A stretch of DNA of 64,000 nucleotides from Cytobacillus firmus (GTDB taxonomy: Bacteria > Bacillota > Bacilli > Bacillales > Cytobacillaceae), in NCBI RefSeq assembly GCF_023657595.1, contig NZ_CP098323.1, positions 2,380,001 to 2,444,000 of the forward strand. Reading direction: 5' to 3'. Numbering within the stretch: position 1 is the first letter of the stretch; every line of letters starts with the position of its first letter. The notes beneath the pieces are model-generated. The model searched no databases, was not told where the DNA came from, and saw only the letters and a program-made list of their open reading frames with translations. This document shows positions 34,954-44,416 of the stretch, in pieces. The translations under genes and the position numbers were made by a program.

Positions 34954-35871
34954 TTGTACTCAAAAGAATTTTTTGAAGAAATCGAACATGCAGCTCAAAA
35001 ATCTGCTGAGCAAATGGTTCCAATTGTTATGGATTTAATAAACCCGTCCTCTGTAGTCGATGTCGGGTGTGGAACAGGGAACTGGCTATCTGTTTTCAAA
35101 GATAACGGAGTTGAGGAAATTTTAGGAATTGATGGGGATTATATCGAACGCAGCCAACTAAGGATTTCTAAAAGTAATTTTCAACCCTTTAATTTGGAAA
35201 ATCCAGTTAATGTAAATAAAAAATTTGACCTAGTCATTTCCTTGGAGGTTGCAGAGCATCTGCCGGAAAAATGTGCGAATATCTTTGTACAAACTTTAGT
35301 GAATTTGGGGCCAATTGTATTGTTTTCTGCAGCTGTCCCCTTGCAGGGAGGGTTAAATCATATCAACGAGCAATGGCCGCCTTATTGGATAGATCGTTTT
35401 AAAAACCACGGCTACGAGGTAATCGATTGCATCAGATATAAGATTTGGGATAATCAAGAAATTGCGGGCTATTATGCGCAGAATACTCTGCTGTTTGTAA
35501 AACAGGATATTTTGCATAATTATCCAAAACTCTTAGAAGAACAAAAGAATGTAAATCATTTTATACATTCAATTGTTCATCCTGCCATGTTTGAATGGAA
35601 AGCCGGTAAAGTTAACTTATTAAAAAATAAAGTTAAAAAGCTTCAGAAACGAATGAAAAAAAAAAAACCAATAAAAGTTAAAGACATTGATAAAAAAGCG
35701 TACGATATGTACGCTTTTTCTATCTTTAATTATTGTTCGCGTTTTAACCTAAAAAATTCCTTTGCCATTTCTTCACAATTGTCCAGCAAGTTAAGAAGTG
35801 CATTTACTTCATTTTCTTTCGTATACTTAAGGTTAAGCGGCTTACAGAATGATAAATCTACAGGCTTGTGA
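34954..35871 (+). CDS. SAM methyltransferase; 3' end likely shifted at A12 run
   Basis: A class I methyltransferase: VVDVGCGTGNWLSVF, EILGIDGDYIER, FDLVISLEVAEHLPEKCA, VLFSAAVPLQGGLNHINEQWPPYW. The TTG at 34954 gives the usual Y-S-x-E-F-F start. The frame runs through a perfect terminator hairpin and on for 150 bases antisense to the next gene, which is implausible. A run of 12 A at 35656-35667 explains this: loss of one A ends the protein at 35674, gain of one ends it at 35681, both just before the hairpin. The real product is thus probably about 240 residues. Confidence 0.8.
   Translation: MYSKEFFEEIEHAAQKSAEQMVPIVMDLINPSSVVDVGCGTGNWLSVFKDNGVEEILGIDGDYIERSQLRISKSNFQPFNLENPVNVNKKFDLVISLEVAEHLPEKCANIFVQTLVNLGPIVLFSAAVPLQGGLNHINEQWPPYWIDRFKNHGYEVIDCIRYKIWDNQEIAGYYAQNTLLFVKQDILHNYPKLLEEQKNVNHFIHSIVHPAMFEWKAGKVNLLKNKVKKLQKRMKKKKPIKVKDIDKKAYDMYAFSIFNYCSRFNLKNSFAISSQLSSKLRSAFTSFSFVYLRLSGLQNDKSTGL
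35693..35719. terminator. Perfect bidirectional terminator
   Basis: AAAAAGCGTAC-GATAT-GTACGCTTTTT, eleven-base stem, between convergent genes yet inside the nominal 3' end of the methyltransferase frame. Confidence 0.88.
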
Positions 35872-36695
35872 ACAAGGGTTATATCTTTTAAATCTGTATT
35901 GCAATGATAATCTTTTGCTAATTGGATTAAGTCATCTTCTGTACTGATTTGGCCATCCTTAATGATTTGAACAAACCTCTCTAAATAATATAAGTTCTCA
36001 ATTTTCTGTCTTGATAATCTATTGATCCAGGATACCAGCAATTTCGACTTGAATTGTTCTAATGAGCGAATTGGAAAATGAGCAATCCTTAATTCTTTTA
36101 TTGAATTTATTTTTACCTTCCTTTTCCCGCGTTTTATTCGGTATTTATGATTGCCATCTGAAAGAGCACCTGGATAGTTTTTGGCAATATTAGCTGAAAC
36201 AACTACTTTATGATTAACCTCATGATGATCTGCTCTTGCAAAAGTTATCCTTTTTGGAATAAACAATTCATTCCTATTTTCAAATTCATTTAAAACATAT
36301 GTTCTCCAATCGATATGATGCAGCTCATTTAAATCTATTTTGTCAAGAATATCACACGGGTGTTGAAGATTATCCGATGATACCAAAAACTCATCTGCGT
36401 CAAGGGGCAGGATAATATCGGGCTTAAACTGTTCAAATGTATTGAACATTAATTGTGTTGTTTTCTTACTCTGATCGAATTCCCTGTCAGTGTCATAGAA
36501 TAAAAAGATTGGAAGGCCTTCCTCCGTTAGTTTTTCAAGAATATCAGGCGTTCTGTCAGTACTCATATTTACCAAAAATACCATCCCATCAAAAATATGC
36601 TGATGATATCTGACAAAGGATTCAATAATGTCCGCCTCATTTTTCACCATACTGACGGAGAAAATTTTCCTCCTTGTTTTTCCATTTTTCGGCAC
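35730..36695 (-). CDS. GT2-like glycosyltransferase paralog A
   Basis: A Glyco_tranf_2_4-like GT-A enzyme, 321 residues from GTG 36695: IFSVSMVKNEADIIESFVRYHQ, MSTDRTPDILEKL, metal site IILPLDADEFLVSS and ITFARADHHEVNHKVVV. The loop usually read D-N-M-S is V-N-M-S here, unlike its neighbour. The upstream start at 36818 would add 41 residues without a ribosome site; GTG 36695 gives exactly the same length as the paralog 36894-37859. The two genes are a tandem duplication on the minus strand. Confidence 0.8.
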   Translation of the reverse strand: MPKNGKTRRKIFSVSMVKNEADIIESFVRYHQHIFDGMVFLVNMSTDRTPDILEKLTEEGLPIFLFYDTDREFDQSKKTTQLMFNTFEQFKPDIILPLDADEFLVSSDNLQHPCDILDKIDLNELHHIDWRTYVLNEFENRNELFIPKRITFARADHHEVNHKVVVSANIAKNYPGALSDGNHKYRIKRGKRKVKINSIKELRIAHFPIRSLEQFKSKLLVSWINRLSRQKIENLYYLERFVQIIKDGQISTEDDLIQLAKDYHCNTDLKDITLVHKPVDLSFCKPLNLKYTKENEVNALLNLLDNCEEMAKEFFRLKREQ

Positions 36696-36893
36696 CTTGA
36701 ACAACACCTCTTCCTTCTTTATTTTGATTTCCGTTGAATAGTGGTTAGGATTTCTATTCCGTGTTCCCCGATTCCGTTCTATGTTTAGTTGTGTTGCTAC
36801 TCCCTTTTTATGAGACAAACGAGTCTAAGTTGATTTTAATAAAATCCCTTTCATGCCAACAAATTATCCTTTTTAATAAATTTATAATATTTT

Positions 36894-37859
36894 CTATTCA
36901 TTGCGTTTTAACAATGCAAATTTCTTAGCCAATTCTTCACTGTTTTCCAAAAGGTTAAAAAAAGAATCCACTTCATTTGCATTTGTATATTTGAGATCAA
37001 TGGATTTACAGTCCGACAGATTTATAGGTTTATTGACAATTTTCACATTCTCTATATCCGTTCTGAATGGAAAATGTTTGGCTAATTGGATTAAGTCATG
37101 CTCCGTCTTACTTCTGCCTTCCTTAATAGCTTGAACAAACCTTTTTAAATATAATTCATTTGCATCTTTTCTCGCTAATCTATTGATCCATGCGATAAGC
37201 ATTTTCGATTTGAATTGTTCTAAAGAACGAATAGGAAAATGAGCGAGTTTCAACTCTTCTATCATGTTGACCTTTACTTTTTCTTTTTTTCGTCCTATTA
37301 GAAAGTTATGATTCCCCGTCGTAAGAGTACCTCTAAAGTTATTAGCGAATAAATATGGAACCACTACTTTATGGCGATTTTCATGGTTATCTTTTCGGGC
37401 ATAAGTAATTCTTTTTGGAATGAACAGCTCATTTTTATTTTCACCCTCATTCAATACATATGTCCTCCACATAATATGGTGCAGCTGCTGTAAATTAATT
37501 TTGTTCAGGATGTCACGGGGATGATCCGTATTATTAGTTGCAACCAAAAACTCATCTGCATCGAGAGGGAGAATGATATCCGGATGGAATTGCTGAAAAG
37601 TGCGCCGCATTAATTCTGTTGTCTTTTTTCGCTGAGCATACTCATGATCCACGTCATAGGAAATATAAATTGGAAGCCCCTCCTCCCTTAATTTTTCGAG
37701 GATTTCAGGTGTTCTGTCAGAACTCATATTATCCAAAAATACCATCCCATCGAAAATATGCTGATGATACCTGACAAAGGATTCAATAATATCTGCTTCA
37801 TTTTTTACCATACTAATGGAGAAAATTTTCCTATTTTTTTTACTTTCATTTTTTCCCAA
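36894..37859 (-). CDS. GT2-like glycosyltransferase paralog B
   Basis: A 321-residue paralog: IFSISMVKNEADIIESFVRYHQHIFDG, DNMSSDRTPEILEKL, IILPLDADEFLVATN, IMWRTYVLNEGENKNELFIPKR. The TTG start has AAGGGGAG at seven bases. Likely inverting or retaining transfer from a nucleotide sugar with metal help (DAD). First gene of a two-gene unit; acceptor unknown. The 37860-38070 stretch upstream has no clear promoter. Confidence 0.82.
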   Translation of the reverse strand: MGKNESKKNRKIFSISMVKNEADIIESFVRYHQHIFDGMVFLDNMSSDRTPEILEKLREEGLPIYISYDVDHEYAQRKKTTELMRRTFQQFHPDIILPLDADEFLVATNNTDHPRDILNKINLQQLHHIMWRTYVLNEGENKNELFIPKRITYARKDNHENRHKVVVPYLFANNFRGTLTTGNHNFLIGRKKEKVKVNMIEELKLAHFPIRSLEQFKSKMLIAWINRLARKDANELYLKRFVQAIKEGRSKTEHDLIQLAKHFPFRTDIENVKIVNKPINLSDCKSIDLKYTNANEVDSFFNLLENSEELAKKFALLKRNE

Positions 37860-38070
37860 CTTTTTTCTCCCCTTATTATTCGGATTATATTGAAGAACTC
37901 ATTATAAATATATGTTTTGGAGTTTTTTTAGTGTCGGCAGGATAAAAGTTAACCAAAAAAGCCCTTCATTCATGGGTTTATGCTTGATTTCTGGATGTGC
38001 CGTTTCCATTTATTCATACCGTTCATAAACTGAAATTATGATATTTCCTATCAAGGGAAGGAGATCTTGG

Positions 38071-38184
38071 ATGTTCACGGGAAAATTTCTTCTAAAAATC
38101 ATAGATAAGGATTCTCTCCCCGTTAAAAGAAAAAAAGTTAATAACTGCGTTAACAATCAATTGGAAGGGGCTGATTTCTTATGA
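38071..38184 (+). CDS. 37-residue leader ORF coupled to the SLC13 permease
   Basis: AAGGAGAT precedes an ATG at normal spacing and the 37-codon frame (starts MFTGKFLLKIIDKD, basic middle VKRKKV) ends in TGA that overlaps the permease ATG as ATGA. The arrangement predicts translational coupling. The peptide has one Cys and no clear membrane helix. Not a known family. Confidence 0.6.
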   Translation: MFTGKFLLKIIDKDSLPVKRKKVNNCVNNQLEGADFL

Positions 38185-39959
38185 CATGGGAAATAGCATT
38201 TGTGTTAACGGCCCTTTTATGTATGCTAGCTTGTCTGATTTTAGAATTAGAAAGACCAGAAATTATTGTTTTCACTACACTAGTAATCTTTTTGTTAGCA
38301 AATTTTATTTCTCCTGAGGAAGCATTGAGTGGTTTTTCGAATGAAGGCATGTTGACCATCGCATTGCTTTTTATAATTGCCGGTGCTCTACAAAAAAGTG
38401 ATTTAGTTAAAATTTCTCTTTACAAACTTCTAAAACCAGATGATAAAGAAAAAAAGACAATGCTTAAAGTTTTGTTTCCGATTTCAGCAATGTCTGCCTT
38501 TATGAACAATACCCCGCTCGTTACAACGTTTACACCAATTCTAAAAAAATGGTGTGAAGACAATCAGCTTTCTCCCTCTAAGCTGCTAATTCCGCTATCG
38601 TATGCAACGATACTTGGCGGAACCATAACCATTATAGGAACCTCAACAAATTTAGTGGTTCACGGACTTTTACTTGATTACAATCTTCCGGGTTTTACTT
38701 TTTTTCAGCTGGGAATTGTCGGTATCCCCATTACACTTTTGGGAATCCTTTATCTCTATACTATTGGTTTCCATCTGCTTCCTGATAAAAAAGGAAAGAG
38801 AAATGTACAAGAGGAAAGTAAGGAATATATCGGGGAAGTCAAAATTACCGAAGAATATGAACATATTAATAAAACGATAAAAGAAGCAAGGTTAAGGAAA
38901 CTTGCCGGACTCTACCTGCTGGGAATTATTCGTGATAATGAGATGATAACGCCTGTTACAAGCTCTACCATTATAAAGGCGAATGACCGGCTCATTTTTA
39001 CTGGCTTAATCTCTACGGTTGCAGAACTGCAGTCTCTTAAAGGGGTTCATCTTGAAACAAATACAGGTCCATTGCTGGAAGGGTTATCATCTGGAAAATC
39101 CAAGCTAGTAGAAGCAGTTGTTTCCCATCATTCATCCCTATTGCATAAAAAAATAAATGAGACACATTTTCGCGGGAAATTTGATGCAGCAGTCATAGCC
39201 GTTCACCGAAAAAATGAGCGGATCAATAGCAAGATCGGGGAAATTGTATTAAAACCTGGAGATACTCTGTTAATGGTGGCTGGGCATGATTTTCAAGAAA
39301 GGAATCACTTTCATGAATTTTATGTAGTGAATACAGTAAATGAAGAAATTCTTCCAGCCACAATTTCGCGAAGAAAAGGATGGTTTACCATCCTAATCAT
39401 GTTTCTGCTTGTTTCTTTAGTTGCCCTTAATTTTTTAAGCATGTTAAAGGCTGCCTCATTGGCTGCAGCTGCTCTTTTAATCTTTAAAATTATATCTCCT
39501 GAGGAAGCAAAAAAATTTATTAAATTTGATGTACTCTTAATTATTGCATCTTCTTTTGGGATAGGAACTGCATTAATTAATTCAGGAACGGCTGAATGGA
39601 TTGCCAAAAGCATTTTAGCAATCGTTCAACCTTACGGTATAATCTTTCTTCTATTTATCATGTATTTAATTACAAACCTCTTTACAGAAGTTATTACAAA
39701 TAATGCAGCAGCGGCAATGATGCTTCCTATTGCAGTGGAAGTTGCTTCGCAAACTTCAACTAATCCTGTTGCATTAGCCGTGATTGTCGCAATTGCTGCC
39801 TCTGCAGGGTTTTCTACCCCAATTGGATATCAAACCAACATGATTGTATACGGTCCGGGCGGGTATACTTTTAAGGACTATTTAAAGGTAGGCATTCCGC
39901 TAAACCTGCTCGTAATGGCGGTAACTGTTATAATCGTATATACCGTGTGGATATTGTAA
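38181..39959 (+). CDS. SLC13-family anion (sulfate-type) permease with TrkA_C domains
   Basis: A 592-residue polytopic protein. The membrane part has the SLC13/DASS marks FMNNTPLVTTFTPILKKW and GTSTNLVVHGLLL early and TEVITNNAAAAMMLPIA plus GYQTNMIVYGPGG late; two RCK_C/TrkA_C domains (about residues 205-285 and 300-370) sit in the middle. This layout is that of SAC1/SLT-like sulfate transporters. With sat and cysC at 54-56 kb and five sulfotransferases nearby, sulfate is the best guess, though carboxylates are possible. The ATG overlaps a leader ORF. Confidence 0.88.
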   Translation: MTWEIAFVLTALLCMLACLILELERPEIIVFTTLVIFLLANFISPEEALSGFSNEGMLTIALLFIIAGALQKSDLVKISLYKLLKPDDKEKKTMLKVLFPISAMSAFMNNTPLVTTFTPILKKWCEDNQLSPSKLLIPLSYATILGGTITIIGTSTNLVVHGLLLDYNLPGFTFFQLGIVGIPITLLGILYLYTIGFHLLPDKKGKRNVQEESKEYIGEVKITEEYEHINKTIKEARLRKLAGLYLLGIIRDNEMITPVTSSTIIKANDRLIFTGLISTVAELQSLKGVHLETNTGPLLEGLSSGKSKLVEAVVSHHSSLLHKKINETHFRGKFDAAVIAVHRKNERINSKIGEIVLKPGDTLLMVAGHDFQERNHFHEFYVVNTVNEEILPATISRRKGWFTILIMFLLVSLVALNFLSMLKAASLAAAALLIFKIISPEEAKKFIKFDVLLIIASSFGIGTALINSGTAEWIAKSILAIVQPYGIIFLLFIMYLITNLFTEVITNNAAAAMMLPIAVEVASQTSTNPVALAVIVAIAASAGFSTPIGYQTNMIVYGPGGYTFKDYLKVGIPLNLLVMAVTVIIVYTVWIL

Positions 39960-40069
39960 TGAGGACAAAAAAAAATCAACATTTGTTTTTCATACCCAGC
40001 ACACATAGTGAATATCCCTTCATTATGATGTTTATGCTCATCGATTGATCAATTTATCAGCTTGTTTAT

Positions 40070-40103
40070 CCCCCACAAATCTGTTGTCAATTCGATGTGG
40101 GGG
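40070..40103. terminator. Inverted repeat between convergent genes
   Basis: CCCCCACA and TGTGGGGG, 18-base loop, without a long T run; probably a weak two-way terminator for the permease and spsL. Confidence 0.4.
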
Positions 40104-40110
40104 TTAATGT

Positions 40111-40569
40111 TTATCGGTTATCAGTTGACCAATTAAATGCGATCAAAGGGTCATCCCAAGGAATCCGCTTTTCATCAGGATCTTTTAAGTTATAGGATTC
40201 AGTTGTAAAATAAATTATCACTGCGGGCTCTTGCCCAAGTACTCTATACCCATGTGCGACACCTCTGGGAATAAAAAGCATAATGGGGTTTTCCTCCCCC
40301 ATATAATAAACATCTGTTGTCCCATGCGTCGGTGAATCTTTTCTTAAATCATAAAGAACAACTTGAGCATTACCTGAAGGAAAAAACCATAAATCATCCT
40401 GCTTTTCATGATAGTGAAAAGCTTTAATTACACCTGGGTAACTCATAGACCACGATGCCTGGCCAAATCTTGATAAAAACTCAGGCTCATTATCACGAAT
40501 AAGTTCTGAAAAAAAGCCCCTGTCATCACAATGCTTAATAAGTTTTTTTACCTTAACCCCATCTATCAT
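40111..40569 (-). CDS. spsL: dTDP-4-dehydrorhamnose 3,5-epimerase (SpsL/RmlC)
   Basis: A 152-residue cupin epimerase, the length of B. subtilis SpsL rather than the longer housekeeping RmlC. Visible are DDRGFFSEL, WSMSYPGVIKAFHYHEKQDDLWFFPSG (catalytic His region) and IPRGVAHGYRVLG. It converts dTDP-4-keto-6-deoxyglucose to the L-lyxo form. The ATG overlaps the end of spsK by four bases. Last gene of spsIJKL, which supplies dTDP-rhamnose for the spore surface. Confidence 0.92.
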   Translation of the reverse strand: MIDGVKVKKLIKHCDDRGFFSELIRDNEPEFLSRFGQASWSMSYPGVIKAFHYHEKQDDLWFFPSGNAQVVLYDLRKDSPTHGTTDVYYMGEENPIMLFIPRGVAHGYRVLGQEPAVIIYFTTESYNLKDPDEKRIPWDDPLIAFNWSTDNR

Positions 40570-41411
40570 TTATCCATCTCTCTCCTTAAAAACTCCTTTA
40601 AGGCTTCTTTCCAATGCCTTAGAGGTTTAATTCCTTCTTTAAGCAGCGCGTTCTGGTCCATTACTGAATAAAGGGGCCTGGGGCAAGAGGATCCGTATTC
40701 TTTCGTCGTTACCGGTATTATTAGGTCTGAATCAAAACCTGCTTCTTTTAATATTGCTTTTGCAAATGTATTCCAAGTGCATGGACCGGAATTGCATACA
40801 TGATAAATCCCATTTTTTTTATCGAGTAAGTGAATGATTGTGTCAGCCAGATCATGCACATAAGTAGGACATCCCGTCTGATCATTTACCACCATAATTT
40901 CTTTGCCCTTCTTGGCGTTTTTGAGCATCGTTTTTACAAAATTGGCTCCATCGTGCCCAAAAAGCCATGAAGTACGTATAATTGTAGCATTATTAAATAA
41001 ACGTGCCAGCCTTTCCCCAAGCAATTTGCTGATTCCATAAATAGATTGAGGGTTTGGATCGTCATCTTCCGAATAAGGAGATTGCTTTTTTCCATCAAAT
41101 ACATAATCAGTACTAATATAAATCATCCTTGCATGAATTTTATCTGCTGCTTGTGCCACGCATCCGGTACCGAGAGCATTTACTTCAAATGCTTTCTTAC
41201 GGTCCATTTCGCATTGATCAACTGAAGTAAATGCGGCAGTATGAATAATATATTGAGGCTGATAATGTGATATTACATCGGCGACCTGGTTATAGTCTGT
41301 AATATCCAAATCTTTTTTTCCTAGACCTATTACTGAATGAGATCGACCAAGTTTACGTACTAATTCCTTGCCTAATTGGCCATTGGCTCCAGTTATTATA
41401 ATATCCATCAT
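40566..41411 (-). CDS. spsK: dTDP-4-dehydrorhamnose reductase (SpsK/RmlD)
   Basis: About 281 residues, SDR fold: MDIIITGANGQLGKEL (NADPH loop), IIHTAAFTSVDQCEMD, ISTDYVFDG and YGISKLLGE with the catalytic Tyr-x3-Lys; FRREMDK end. Final step to dTDP-L-rhamnose. The frame is open to 41426 but AGGAAGTG favours ATG 41411 (or 41408), which overlaps or abuts the spsJ stop. Confidence 0.93.
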   Translation of the reverse strand: MMDIIITGANGQLGKELVRKLGRSHSVIGLGKKDLDITDYNQVADVISHYQPQYIIHTAAFTSVDQCEMDRKKAFEVNALGTGCVAQAADKIHARMIYISTDYVFDGKKQSPYSEDDDPNPQSIYGISKLLGERLARLFNNATIIRTSWLFGHDGANFVKTMLKNAKKGKEIMVVNDQTGCPTYVHDLADTIIHLLDKKNGIYHVCNSGPCTWNTFAKAILKEAGFDSDLIIPVTTKEYGSSCPRPLYSVMDQNALLKEGIKPLRHWKEALKEFLRREMDK

Positions 41412-41412
41412 C

Positions 41413-42372
41413 TCACTTCCTGCCATCCATTCTCATTAAATACCATTCTATTGTTTTTTTAATTCCTTCTTTGAAGGATACACTTGGTTTCCATCCTAAA
41501 TCCCTAAAAATTTTCGATGTATCCATTGCGTATCGACGGTCATGACCTTTCCGATCATTAACAAATTGAATTAGTCCTGTATCCTTTTTTAAATTCCTAA
41601 GTATTATTTCTACAATATCCAAGTTTGTTTTTTCCTCAGTACCGCCAATATTATAAATTTCTCCTGGAACCCCTTTTTCAAGGACTAAATGAATCGCTTT
41701 ACAATGATCCTCTACATATATCCAATCACGTATATTTAATCCATCACCGTATAGCGGGATTCGCTTATCTTTTTGTGCAAGAGAAATTGTTTTAGGAATT
41801 AACTTTTCCGAATGCTGCATAGGACCATAATTATTGCTGCAACGTGTAATGATCAAAGGAAGCTGATGTGTTTTAAAAAATGATCTCACTAGCAAATCAG
41901 CGCTTGCTTTACTTGCAGAGTATGGATTGTTTGGTGCAAGAGGACTTACTTCTTTAAATGGGGGATCAAGCGGCTCAAGAGAGCCATATACTTCGTCAGT
42001 TGATATTTGAATCATTTTAAAGGCTTTTCCCGTTAAAACAGCCTGCAATAAATAAAAAGTACCTTTAATATTTGTTTGAATAAATGGAGCTGCATTCGAA
42101 ATGCTCCGATCAACGTGTGATTCTGCAGCAAAGTTAATAATAGCTTCATATCGTTGGTTAAATACTTTTCCTAAATCTGCTTCTATAGCAATATCACAAT
42201 TAATAAAATGATAGCGATTCGATTTTTCGAATTCTTGAATCATTACCTGATTTGCGGCATAAGTCAAAGAATCCAAGTTGGTGATATAATAATTTGAGTT
42301 GCGCAGCATATAGGAAATGAAATTTGAACCAATAAATCCTGAACCGCCAGTTATTAGGAGGTGTTTTTTCAA
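41413..42372 (-). CDS. spsJ: dTDP-glucose 4,6-dehydratase (SpsJ/RmlB)
   Basis: A 319-residue SDR dehydratase: [55 protein letters not shown] (catalytic Tyr-x3-Lys) and [17 protein letters not shown]. Converts dTDP-glucose to the 4-keto-6-deoxy sugar. ATGA overlap with spsI upstream. Length fits B. subtilis SpsJ. Confidence 0.95.
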   Translation of the reverse strand: MKKHLLITGGSGFIGSNFISYMLRNSNYYITNLDSLTYAANQVMIQEFEKSNRYHFINCDIAIEADLGKVFNQRYEAIINFAAESHVDRSISNAAPFIQTNIKGTFYLLQAVLTGKAFKMIQISTDEVYGSLEPLDPPFKEVSPLAPNNPYSASKASADLLVRSFFKTHQLPLIITRCSNNYGPMQHSEKLIPKTISLAQKDKRIPLYGDGLNIRDWIYVEDHCKAIHLVLEKGVPGEIYNIGGTEEKTNLDIVEIILRNLKKDTGLIQFVNDRKGHDRRYAMDTSKIFRDLGWKPSVSFKEGIKKTIEWYLMRMDGRK

Positions 42373-43109
42373 TAGGTATCATCCCCCAATTTGTTTTCGT
42401 TTACTTTTTGAAAAGCTTTATAAAGTGATTCGTGTGTACCTGCATCAATCCACCAGCCTTGTAAGATGTCAAATTGAAGCTCATTTTTCTTTGCATATAA
42501 ATTATTCACATCCGTTATTTCAAGTTCATTCCGATGTGAAGGCTGAATGGCATCAATACACTGAAATACTTTATGATCATACATATATATTCCGGTTACA
42601 CAAAAGGAGGAAGGCGGATCTGCTGGTTTTTCAAAGATTGCCTTTATTCTTTTCTTATCGTCATCCAGTTGGGGAACCCCGTATCTTGATAGATCTTTTA
42701 CTTCTTTTAAAAGGACTCGGGCACCTTTATCCTGTTTTTGAAATGCTTGAAGATATGGTTTTAATGAATCTTCAAAAATATTATCACCCAGGATTGTAAT
42801 GAATTTTTCCTTCTCTATAAAATTTCTCGCACACATAAGGGAATCTGCAATACCTCCACCTTCATTTCTCTGTATTTTATAAGAAAACTTAACATTCAGT
42901 TCCTCTCCATCTCCTAATATCTTAAGAAATGAATTTATATCGTTCTTATTCGTAATGATTAAGATTTCATATATTCCAGCTTCCCTTAATTTAAATATAG
43001 GCCAATAGATCATCGGATAGGGACCTACAGGCAAAAGGTGCTTATTGATAATGTGGGTAAACGGCCTTAAACGGGACCCTGTTCCACCAGCAAGAATAAC
43101 CCCTTTCAT
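42369..43109 (-). CDS. spsI: Glucose-1-phosphate thymidylyltransferase (SpsI/RmlA)
   Basis: A 246-residue nucleotidyltransferase, short like B. subtilis Sps[30 protein letters not shown] (GGTGSRL, K-L-P), [12 protein letters not shown] and [16 protein letters not shown]. It makes dTDP-glucose and opens the spsIJKL operon, all four genes overlapping or touching. AAGAAGGGG lies upstream of the ATG. B. subtilis spsI-L is sporulation-controlled, in line with the -10 box at 43159. Confidence 0.95.
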   Translation of the reverse strand: MKGVILAGGTGSRLRPFTHIINKHLLPVGPYPMIYWPIFKLREAGIYEILIITNKNDINSFLKILGDGEELNVKFSYKIQRNEGGGIADSLMCARNFIEKEKFITILGDNIFEDSLKPYLQAFQKQDKGARVLLKEVKDLSRYGVPQLDDDKKRIKAIFEKPADPPSSFCVTGIYMYDHKVFQCIDAIQPSHRNELEITDVNNLYAKKNELQFDILQGWWIDAGTHESLYKAFQKVNENKLGDDTY

Positions 43110-43158
43110 TTGTATAAAACCCCTTCTTCAGATATTATTCCTTCATGGAATTTCTATA

Positions 43159-43167
43159 TAATATATG
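43159..43167 (-). promoter_or_regulatory. Sigma-K -10 box of spsIJKL
   Basis: CATATATTA on the minus strand, a full CATANNNTA match 50 bases before the spsI start; the AC element is not at 16-17 bases. The rest of 43110-43454 has only a hairpin at 43280. Confidence 0.5.
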
Positions 43168-43279
43168 TGTAACATCTTTATTTGACTTAGATCCATTATA
43201 TAAATATCAATCTAAAATTTTTTGACACCTTCAGAATATAAACGTATATAATTAAATGAAGCTTTTTTTAAAATTAATA

Positions 43280-43304
43280 AAGCACTCACAAGTAGCGAGT
43301 GCTT
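43280..43304 (-). terminator. Hairpin downstream of the Stf0 gene
   Basis: AAGCACTC and GAGTGCTT enclose a nine-base loop; on the minus strand it is followed by TTATTAATTTTAAAAAAAG. It lies 150 bases past the sulfotransferase stop, so the link is likely but not tight. Confidence 0.5.
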
Positions 43305-43454
43305 AGGTCTCAAATTAGAGGTATCTTGAAAACTCAAATGGAGCCTTTCGAAAATCTGGAAACACAAAAGAAAGCGGACTATATTACATCTCCTTAATTT
43401 TATCAAATGAAACCCTTTTTAAAATGGGGGAATTAGTTAAATTTAAAAGAAATA

Positions 43455-44270
43455 TCATAAGTATTCCCTATCAGTTATTTCAAGTAATGCTTCTTTAAAT
43501 GTTAAAGCAAACTCTTTAGATACTATTTTTTTGATTTTTCTCTCATCTAAAGATTTAACGTCGAGTTTAACTCCAGCCTTCGCACCTATTTCCAGCAAAT
43601 AGCTCGGATATTCATTCCTAATTTCTTCATAAACCAAAGGTATATAATTAATACCTTGCTTCTTCATAAATTTTTGCAGTTGCTTATCTTGCCTGCACGT
43701 CCTGTCATATATTCTATTGAAAAGCTCTATATCAATATTATCAAGCAACTGATGTTCTTTAAGTGAATTCGAATGTTTGGTCTTAACTTTTTTTCCTTCA
43801 ATGATATGCCATAAATTTGTTTTTGCAGATCTATAGTGTGATAGTGCTTGTTCAAATTTATTCTTACGCTGAATATATATAAAGGTTACATTGTCAAACT
43901 TTTCCAAAAAAAATCGCAATGCAAGTTCACGATATTTCTTCGTATTGGTTTCTTTGTCTAATACTCTATCACTTATCCAAAATCCAAACATATCAAGATG
44001 GTTGTACATCAGTTTAATGGAATAAAAATCAGAGTTATTGAGGTTTCCATTTGAAGTAAAATAGTCGACTAATTGCTCACCGGATGTACCTTTTTTTTGA
44101 GTAAGAACTTGCCAAAAATGTTCATCAGGTGTACCTAAAATTCCGAGAGCTTTAATATCTTGGCATAGCATAGTACTACCACTTCGCTGTGTGGACAGAA
44201 TTACCAAGGCTTTTTTTTCCTTAAAATTTATTTCAGGTATCTCTTTTAATAGATTCTTTTGTTTGTACAT
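43455..44270 (-). CDS. Stf0-type sulfotransferase (5)
   Basis: About 271 residues with the Stf0 pattern LVILSTQRSGSTMLCQDIKALGILGTPDEHF (5'-PSB loop plus the conserved G-x-P-x-E), then FIYIQRKNKFEQALSHYRSAKT as the 3'-PB region and WHIIEG. Mycobacterial Stf0 sulfates trehalose; the acceptor here is unknown. The ATG 44270 follows AAGGTG; a TTG at 44300 lies upstream of it. Its promoter and the 60 bases above it are nearly the same as those of the five beta-helix genes next door, so it is probably co-expressed with them. Confidence 0.85.
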   Translation of the reverse strand: MYKQKNLLKEIPEINFKEKKALVILSTQRSGSTMLCQDIKALGILGTPDEHFWQVLTQKKGTSGEQLVDYFTSNGNLNNSDFYSIKLMYNHLDMFGFWISDRVLDKETNTKKYRELALRFFLEKFDNVTFIYIQRKNKFEQALSHYRSAKTNLWHIIEGKKVKTKHSNSLKEHQLLDNIDIELFNRIYDRTCRQDKQLQKFMKKQGINYIPLVYEEIRNEYPSYLLEIGAKAGVKLDVKSLDERKIKKIVSKEFALTFKEALLEITDREYL

Positions 44271-44340
44271 ACACCCCACCTTTTCCTTATTTTTATTCAA
44301 TAGAGAGAATCGAAGTTAACTTAGATTACGCTGTAATATT

Positions 44341-44370
44341 TTTACCTGGTAAACAAAGAAAACAGGTAAA
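44341..44370 (-). other. Hairpin in the Stf0 leader
   Basis: TTTACCTG (44341-44348) and CAGGTAAA (44363-44370) flank a 14-base loop in the untranslated leader, about 70 bases before the start. Confidence 0.35.
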
Positions 44371-44388
44371 AAACCACATGCTTTCTAA

Positions 44389-44416
44389 TATTATATGATT
44401 CATTCTGTAAAATGGT
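44389..44416 (-). promoter_or_regulatory. Sigma-K-type promoter of the Stf0 gene
   Basis: AC (minus strand, 44415-44416), 17 bases, CATATAATA (44389-44397), full -10 match. Upstream it continues with GTCCGAT-AC and CTTGTCCAC, as in the beta-helix genes. Confidence 0.7.

Noticed and set aside
36696-36818. N-terminal extension of the GT2-like gene A
   Set aside because: No ribosome site at 36818, and GTG 36695 gives exactly the paralog's length.
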